Positions 42,429-47,620 of a DNA stretch of 47,620 nt are shown here, piece by piece. The stretch is taken from assembly GCA_033296885.1 (NCBI GenBank), contig MU864059.1, positions 1 through 47,620 of the forward strand, read 5' to 3'. The position numbers and the translations under genes were made by a program. The notes under the pieces were generated by a model. That model was not told where the DNA came from, did not search any database, and saw only the letters and a program-made list of their open reading frames with translations. This stretch comes from Triangularia verruculosa. Lineage: Eukaryota; Ascomycota; Sordariomycetes; Sordariales; Podosporaceae. How positions within the stretch are numbered: position 1 is the stretch's first letter; each line of letters starts with the position of its first letter.

Positions 42429-44136
42429 TTCCCAAGCTCGGTTGTGATGAAAGTGATACCTCAGCGCTTGCGGATGAAGCTGTCGTATGGCAAAGCTAGT
42501 TGTGCATAGGGCCAGGCCGCGGAGAGCAGTGATTCTTTGGGGGAGGTTTGGACTGTTGGAATTGGGAAAAGGCGGCAAGGGATGGGAGTAAGTTTTTGGA
42601 GTTTACGGGCATGATACCATGTTTGTTCATCCGATGAGCCATTCTCATGTACGAGCTACATGTCAGTTTAGGGAGGTTAAGCTTCTAAAGTGATAAAGGG
42701 TCTTTTTTTCAGCCCGCAATTGCCTTGGCAGGGTCGAACGTCTTTGTATGACTTCACACGTCATCCGGCTCGAAGCGGACACAAATAGGGGTTCGCACCA
42801 AAGTCCGGACACGGATGCTGACTAGGGGGGGCGGAAAATCGTGCATACATTTACTGTATCTCGGTATCGGTTCCCGGCCGAGAGAATGGCATGGCAATGC
42901 TGATTATGGATCTTATATAGGACTGGTAGGTGAGACTGCACCGCATCGTCATCAGCTGCAAATGGGATCCAAACCAATCGAAGTGCTCGGCATATGGACG
43001 GACCATGGGCCGGATGGGTTGTGGCTTGCTTGGGATGATGGGGAAAAAGGTGCTGCGGCGCGGGGAGGCGGGGAGGTATGCTAATGTTGAGAATATCCCA
43101 TCGGTGACCTCAAAAGTGCATTCATTATTTCCAGCGGGACACAACGGTGGGGTCTGTCTCTTAGGCACGCTTACATAACGGACTCGGAGTGGCGTGTTCT
43201 CCAGGTGGTGCCCAGAGAGGGCGAACATCTGATTGGGCTTCGGACGGGAACTTGTGAATCCCCATGGTCGCCGGTGTGCCCTGGCCCCGCTCTGCCCGCC
43301 GCTTAGGAATGCTGCCAGCGGGTGGGTAAGGAACCGGGGGGGAACATGTCAACGTTCCCCTTATCATTCTTTCCCGTATCAACCGACAGAGACCGTCTGC
43401 CGCCGCCCGCCCACTGCATCGCACAATCTCGCCGTCGAATAGCTGCCTCGTCTCGCGTGTCGTGAGACCTGGCACCACGCCCCGGCCGGACCACTCCAGA
43501 CAGACCAGACCAAACCTCCTCCAGCTTGAACCTTACCTACCTTACCTAGCATTCTCCATTCCCGTCCGCATCCTCTCCCGGTCCCTGTCTTTTTACTCCT
43601 AAACCCTGCTTTAGGAAGACTCTGTACAGGGTGTGTAACGTTCGATCTCTACCGTCCGCATACTCCTCCGCCATCACTGCCAACTTTTGCTTCTTCTTCT
43701 TTCTTCTTTCTCTTTGCCCTTCCCCTCCGTGGTAGTGCTGCTGCAGATGGCATATGCTCGTTGGGCCCAACGAGAACGAGTGGGAGTCCGGGAGCTGATA
43801 GTTGACAAATAGACCGCCACAGCCATATTATCCCTCTCTTCGTCGTTGCTTTGCGTCTCGGAGCCCTACGCCCAATCCAGACCGCCTCGGGTCACAACCC
43901 CCGGTAGCTGCCGCCGCCCCCTCCCCTTGGCTGTAGTTCGATGCCGCCGCCCATCTGGTTCGAAAAGAGACGTCAAACCGCCTCGTCCCTCGATGGGGCA
44001 ACGATAGCTAGGTTACCTGATTGTTGAGGGACAGAATCGCTTCTCCGTCACACACAGACGCACCACCACACTCACACACCCACACAACCAGATACGCAAC
44101 CTCGGACGCGCGCGCACCGAGTCTAATGTGGTCGCA
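42429..44136 (+). promoter_or_regulatory. wc-1 promoter and 5' leader
   Basis: 1.7 kb between two forward genes. The left part is presumably the Kap121 3' UTR. From about 43470 the sequence is strongly C/T-rich (TTCTTCTTCTTTCTTCTTTCTC near 43688-43719), as in fungal promoters. TACC units occur near 43531-43548. Repeated CACACAC and ACCACCACAC lie at 44049-44096. A four-codon upstream ORF ends exactly on the wc-1 start (see separate entry). No other gene is supported. Confidence 0.45.
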
Positions 44137-44140
44137 ATGA
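44126..44140 (+). promoter_or_regulatory. Four-codon upstream ORF overlapping the wc-1 start codon (ATGA)
   Basis: ATG 44126-44128 opens a frame of four sense codons (Met-Trp-Ser-Gln) whose stop TGA (44138-44140) overlaps the wc-1 ATG (44137-44139). Scanning ribosomes would meet this ATG first; a stop-start overlap could reduce wc-1 translation or allow reinitiation. Whether the transcript includes it is likely given the position only 11 bases upstream, but its effect is inference. Confidence 0.6.
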
Positions 44141-47100
44141 ACAACAATAATTTTTACTCGACGCAGCTTGCTCAGGAGGATGCTCAGCGGCGGGGTCAGC
44201 AAAACCCCGGCCGGAACCTGGGCATGATCAACACCTCGGGCCTGTCCGGCATGCCGGACTCGCTGGATGAGATTGTTCGTCAAAACAACAATGAGATCCG
44301 CAGGAGGGGGAGGAGTATCTCCCACTACCAGGCCGGCGCCATACTCCCAAACGATGCGGACCGCCGCCTGTCCACCATGATGGATTTTGGAAGCCCGAAT
44401 CACTATCAGGAATTTCAGTTTGGAAACTTGAACTCCCCTCAAATAGCGGGGTTCGGAGATATGCAGACGAGCATGCCGGGTAGCTCTGGGCCCTATCCGC
44501 AGCCTGGACTTATGGCCATGTCGGACCAAACCGCCGACTACGGTGCTCTGTCACCGGACATCATGGGCAATATGATGGCCTTTTCAAACTTGAACATGGA
44601 GGCGATGGGGACCGACCCGGCCTCTCTCAACCTTTTCAACTCACCTGGCCTCAACCATCAGTATCCTCCCACCACCATGGGCACGGTTACGCCCGACTTT
44701 TCAATGGACATGGGAATGGGGGCTACCCCTTTAGGCTTGGCAAACGACGACATGACAGGCGTGGAAGACGCATTTGGCGCTCGCCCTCAGCAGAGGCCGC
44801 ACAGCTTGACGTTGGACCCTCAGATGAATCAGTTCCAGAGCACCATGCCTCCTCCTCTGGCGCGGGAGATTTCGGGTACGACAGCCTATCGGTCGCCGGC
44901 GTCAGGAACCAGTCACACCATGTCCCAGATGGGCGCTGCCCAGCCCAGTGCTCCCGGGGTAGGGTCAACTCCTCCAACGCCAGCCACCACCATGGGGCCC
45001 GCCCTTCCAGACAGCCTTCAGGCTGCCAAAGAAAAAAGCATCTATTCCAAGAGCGGCTTTGACATGCTCAGGGCGTTGTGGTACGTGGCGACACGGAAAA
45101 ACGCACAGCTGCATATCGGTGCCGTGGACATGTCGTGTGCTTTCGTCGTGTGTGACGTTGAGCTACAAGACTGTCCTATCATTTATGTCTCGGACAACTT
45201 CCAGAACCTGACGGGTTACGTTCGCCACGAGATTGTGGGACAAAACTGCCGTTTCCTCCAAAGTCCCACTGGTAAGGTCGAGGCAGGGACAAAGCGAGAG
45301 TTTGTCGAGAACCACGCCGTTTTCAAGCTCAAGAATGCCATTGCTGAAGGACGCGAGATCCAGCAGAGTCTAATCAACTACCGGAAGGGCGGCAAGCCTT
45401 TCCTCAACCTCCTCACCATGATTCCCATCCCCTGGGACGATCCTAAGACGATTCGGTATTTTATTGGCTTTCAGATCGATCTGGTTGAATGCCCAGACGC
45501 TATTTCTGGGCAGGAATCCAGTGGTGCTATGCAGGTCAACTACGTGCATAGCGACATTGGCCAATACATCTGGACACCACCGAGCTCAACACAATGGGAG
45601 CCTGACAATGGCCAGACGTTGGCCATCGATGACGTTTCGACCCTTTTGCAGCAATACAGCCCCAAGGGGGCCGTGTCGGACTGGCATAAGCAATCATGGG
45701 ATAAAATGCTGCTCGAGAACGCGGATGACGTCGTACATGTGCTCTCGCTAAAGGGCCTGTTCCTCTACCTGTCGCCGTCGTGCAAGAAGATTCTCGAGTA
45801 CGACACCAACGATTTGATGGGCAATTCTCTGGCGTCCATCTGTCACCCCTCCGACATTGTTCCCGTGACCCGAGAGCTCAAGGAAGCACAGGCAAACGTG
45901 CCCGTCAACATTGTTTTCAGAATTCGACGAAAAAACAGCGGTTATACCTGGTTTGAAAGCCACGGCACGCTGTTCTCTGAGCAGGGCAAGGGCCGAAAAT
46001 GTATCATTCTCGTGGGCAGGAAACGCCCAATATTTGCGCTATCCAAACGAAATCTCGACCAGCATGGAGGTATTGGGGACAGCGAAATCTGGTCAAAGGT
46101 ATCAACCTCGGGCATGTTTCTGTACGTGTCATCAAACGTCCGCTCACTCTTGGACCTCGAACGCAAAGATCTGGAGGGAACAAGCATGCAAGAGCTCATG
46201 CGGAAAGAATCGAAAATTGAGTTCGGCCGGACTATTGAGAAGTCGAGGAGAGGGAAGATTGCCGGCTGCAAGCACGAGATCCAAAACAAGCGAGGTCAAG
46301 TATTGCAGGCACATACCACCTTTTACCCTGGAGATGCCGAGGAGGGCCAGAAGCCCACATTCTTGCTTGCACAGACGAAGCTGCTCAAGGCCTCCTCTCG
46401 CGCGATAGCACCTGCTGGTAAGGCCGGCGTGTCAGCGGCAAGTGTGTCGGACGATGGTGGCCAGAACATGGCTGGGGTGGTGATGGGCCACACCAAAACC
46501 ATCAGCACTGAAGGTGCACTCATCTCTCAGCCTGCGGGCCAGTTAAGAGGTGGAACTCAAGATGTCGCATTGGCGTCTGACGACAACATTTTTGACGAAC
46601 TCAAGACCACAAGATGTACTAGCTGGCAGTATGAGCTGCGACAAATGGAAAAGGTCAACCGCTGCCTGGCCGAGGAGCTGGCACAGCTGCTGTCCAACAA
46701 GAAGAAACGGAAGAGAAGAAAGGGCGGTGGCAACATGATCAGAGACTGCGCCAATTGCCACACACGCAACACGCCCGAGTGGCGGAGAGGGCCGAGCGGG
46801 CAGAGAGATCTCTGCAACAGCTGCGGTCTTAGATGGGCCAAACAGGTATGCTTGATTATCATCACCCCTCGTCCGTCCGCAGCTTTCAGCAGGTTGCTGA
46901 CCACTGACAAGCGAGGTGCACAGACTGGCAGAGTTTCCCCTCGAAACTCATCCCGAGGCGGAGACGCGCAGAGCAAGAAGAGCAACTCACCTTCTCACGC
47001 TTCTCCATTACAGCGGGAGGTTAGTAGTAGTAGCACGGCCACGGTTAAACCGGCACCGACGGATACCCCTCCTAACACCGAGTCGGGAAACAGGTCGTCG

Positions 47101-47364
47101 TCGGTGACTCCGAGCAACGCGCCGACGCCGAGTGACAATAGCAGCACCGGCGGATTCCCGACGCCAACGGTCAGCGCGGGAAACAGCGGTACGAAGCCGG
47201 GAGCGACGTCGACGGCGTCCCCTGACATCAAGACCCCGCCGTCGGGGGAGGAAGCGCATCTTGGGCCGCCGCAGAGCCAGCCGATGCTTGAGGGGGGGAG
47301 TGGGGTTGGCGGCGCGGGCATGGAGATGACGTCTATCCGGGAGGAGCGAGAGACGGGCGCGTAG
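44137..47364 (+). CDS. wc-1: White-collar-1 blue-light receptor and GATA transcription factor
   Basis: Exons 44137-46845 and 46924-47364 give about 1049 aa. The intron is 78 nt (GTATGC...GTGCACAG), a multiple of three without a stop; removing it restores LRWAKQTGRVSPRNSSRGG. The N-terminus is Met/Gly/Asn-rich. The LOV domain (about 310-440) starts after KSIYSKSGFDMLRALWYVAT and has the flavin-adduct cysteine in GQNCRFLQ (Cys371). Two further PAS domains start near 519 (ENADDVVHVLSLKGLFLYLS) and 647 (IWSKVSTSGMFLYVSSN). A basic KKKRKRRKGG stretch (about 855-865) precedes one GATA zinc finger, C-x2-C-x18-C-x2-C (CANC...CNSC, about 870-895). The C-terminus ends QSQPMLEGGSG...GMEMTSIREE, as in Neurospora. 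WC-1 binds FAD, pairs with WC-2 and drives light-induced and clock genes. ATG 44137 is the first ATG in the frame. Confidence 0.96.
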   Translation: MNNNNFYSTQLAQEDAQRRGQQNPGRNLGMINTSGLSGMPDSLDEIVRQNNNEIRRRGRSISHYQAGAILPNDADRRLSTMMDFGSPNHYQEFQFGNLNSPQIAGFGDMQTSMPGSSGPYPQPGLMAMSDQTADYGALSPDIMGNMMAFSNLNMEAMGTDPASLNLFNSPGLNHQYPPTTMGTVTPDFSMDMGMGATPLGLANDDMTGVEDAFGARPQQRPHSLTLDPQMNQFQSTMPPPLAREISGTTAYRSPASGTSHTMSQMGAAQPSAPGVGSTPPTPATTMGPALPDSLQAAKEKSIYSKSGFDMLRALWYVATRKNAQLHIGAVDMSCAFVVCDVELQDCPIIYVSDNFQNLTGYVRHEIVGQNCRFLQSPTGKVEAGTKREFVENHAVFKLKNAIAEGREIQQSLINYRKGGKPFLNLLTMIPIPWDDPKTIRYFIGFQIDLVECPDAISGQESSGAMQVNYVHSDIGQYIWTPPSSTQWEPDNGQTLAIDDVSTLLQQYSPKGAVSDWHKQSWDKMLLENADDVVHVLSLKGLFLYLSPSCKKILEYDTNDLMGNSLASICHPSDIVPVTRELKEAQANVPVNIVFRIRRKNSGYTWFESHGTLFSEQGKGRKCIILVGRKRPIFALSKRNLDQHGGIGDSEIWSKVSTSGMFLYVSSNVRSLLDLERKDLEGTSMQELMRKESKIEFGRTIEKSRRGKIAGCKHEIQNKRGQVLQAHTTFYPGDAEEGQKPTFLLAQTKLLKASSRAIAPAGKAGVSAASVSDDGGQNMAGVVMGHTKTISTEGALISQPAGQLRGGTQDVALASDDNIFDELKTTRCTSWQYELRQMEKVNRCLAEELAQLLSNKKKRKRRKGGGNMIRDCANCHTRNTPEWRRGPSGQRDLCNSCGLRWAKQVCLIIITPRPSAAFSRLLTTDKRGAQTGRVSPRNSSRGGDAQSKKSNSPSHASPLQREVSSSSTATVKPAPTDTPPNTESGNRSSSVTPSNAPTPSDNSSTGGFPTPTVSAGNSGTKPGATSTASPDIKTPPSGEEAHLGPPQSQPMLEGGSGVGGAGMEMTSIREERETGA

Positions 47365-47540
47365 GACGCGGGCGTCTCCTCTGCTGGTAATCCTTGGGAG
47401 ATTGATTTTCTGTACTAGCTGTCCACAACTTTGTCACGGAGGCCAAAGTGAATGTGCTTGCAAAATTATACAACGATCTAACAATTACCGGATCTGTGTG
47501 TTGGGGGGGGGGGGGGGGGGGGGGGGTTGGGGTTTTTTTT

Positions 47541-47575
<35 letters not shown>

Positions 47576-47620
47576 AAAGGGGGGACTGGTATAAAAACAG
47601 TTTTGTTTGTTTTTAAAAAG
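47365..47620. other. wc-1 3' flank ending in G/T homopolymer
   Basis: Up to about 47500 this is ordinary 3' UTR-like sequence. From 47502 on there is a run of about 25 G, then T runs broken by G, then another G run of about 14 and AAAAAGG. Such a stretch is hard to sequence and probably partly artefactual, as at a contig end. Confidence 0.6.

Noticed and set aside
1..47620. CRISPR array, prokaryotic operon or secondary-metabolite cluster
   Set aside because: No direct-repeat/spacer structure; genes are intron-containing fungal genes of unrelated function; no PKS, NRPS or terpene synthase sequence was seen.

Overview
The window reads as nuclear DNA of a filamentous ascomycete, most likely Sordariomycetes and perhaps Sordariales. 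The introns are short (about 50-85 nt, GT...AG, often with a CTAAC/CTGAC-like branch site). The gene set is typical of Pezizomycotina: white-collar-1, a Sec7-PH ARF-GEF, Rsc1/2, Kap121, Sds23, Inp1 and OTU1. The white-collar protein resembles the Neurospora one at both ends. There is also one nuclear tRNA-Gly(GCC) and an AT-rich island that looks like a RIP-mutated repeat.

The left 7.6 kb looks like an accessory segment. It has an AT-rich island (about 90-350), two small reverse-strand genes for helical proteins of unknown function (466-1032 and 3930-4601), a spliced HNH-nuclease-like gene between them (1747-2959), at least four diverged copies of a non-coding repeat, a cluster of GATAGTT motifs, and a broken trypsin-fold gene (6160-7537) that has lost its catalytic His and apparently its Asp.

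From about 8.5 kb on, the region is mostly conserved housekeeping and signalling genes, in order: Sec7-PH ARF-GEF (8516-13283, +); OTU1 deubiquitinase (14052-15040, -); Rsc1/2-like bromodomain-BAH protein (16066-19709, +); a doubtful G-rich ORF (20305-20787, +); tRNA-Gly (21197-21266, -); NYN/PIN-domain protein (22832-25171, +); mitochondrial carrier (27305-28348, +); a decayed 5' fragment of a formamidase gene (28685-29400, -); a multi-pass membrane protein (29961-31222, -); Inp1-like peroxisome inheritance protein (32128-34043, +); Sds23-like CBS protein (35719-37368, -); karyopherin Kap121/Pse1 (38950-42428, +); and blue-light receptor/GATA factor white-collar-1 (44137-47364, +). The last 110 bases are G/T homopolymers that look like poor contig-end sequence.

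The genes do not form an operon or an obvious cluster; they are independent functions (vesicle traffic, ER-associated deubiquitination, chromatin remodelling, nuclear import, peroxisome inheritance, light sensing). I found no convincing new multi-gene system. The items most worth a second look are the repeat family and the gene pair in the left segment, the two decaying enzyme genes, the start-stop overlapping upstream ORF of wc-1, and two introns whose length is a multiple of three with no stop codon, in wc-1 and in the membrane-protein gene.
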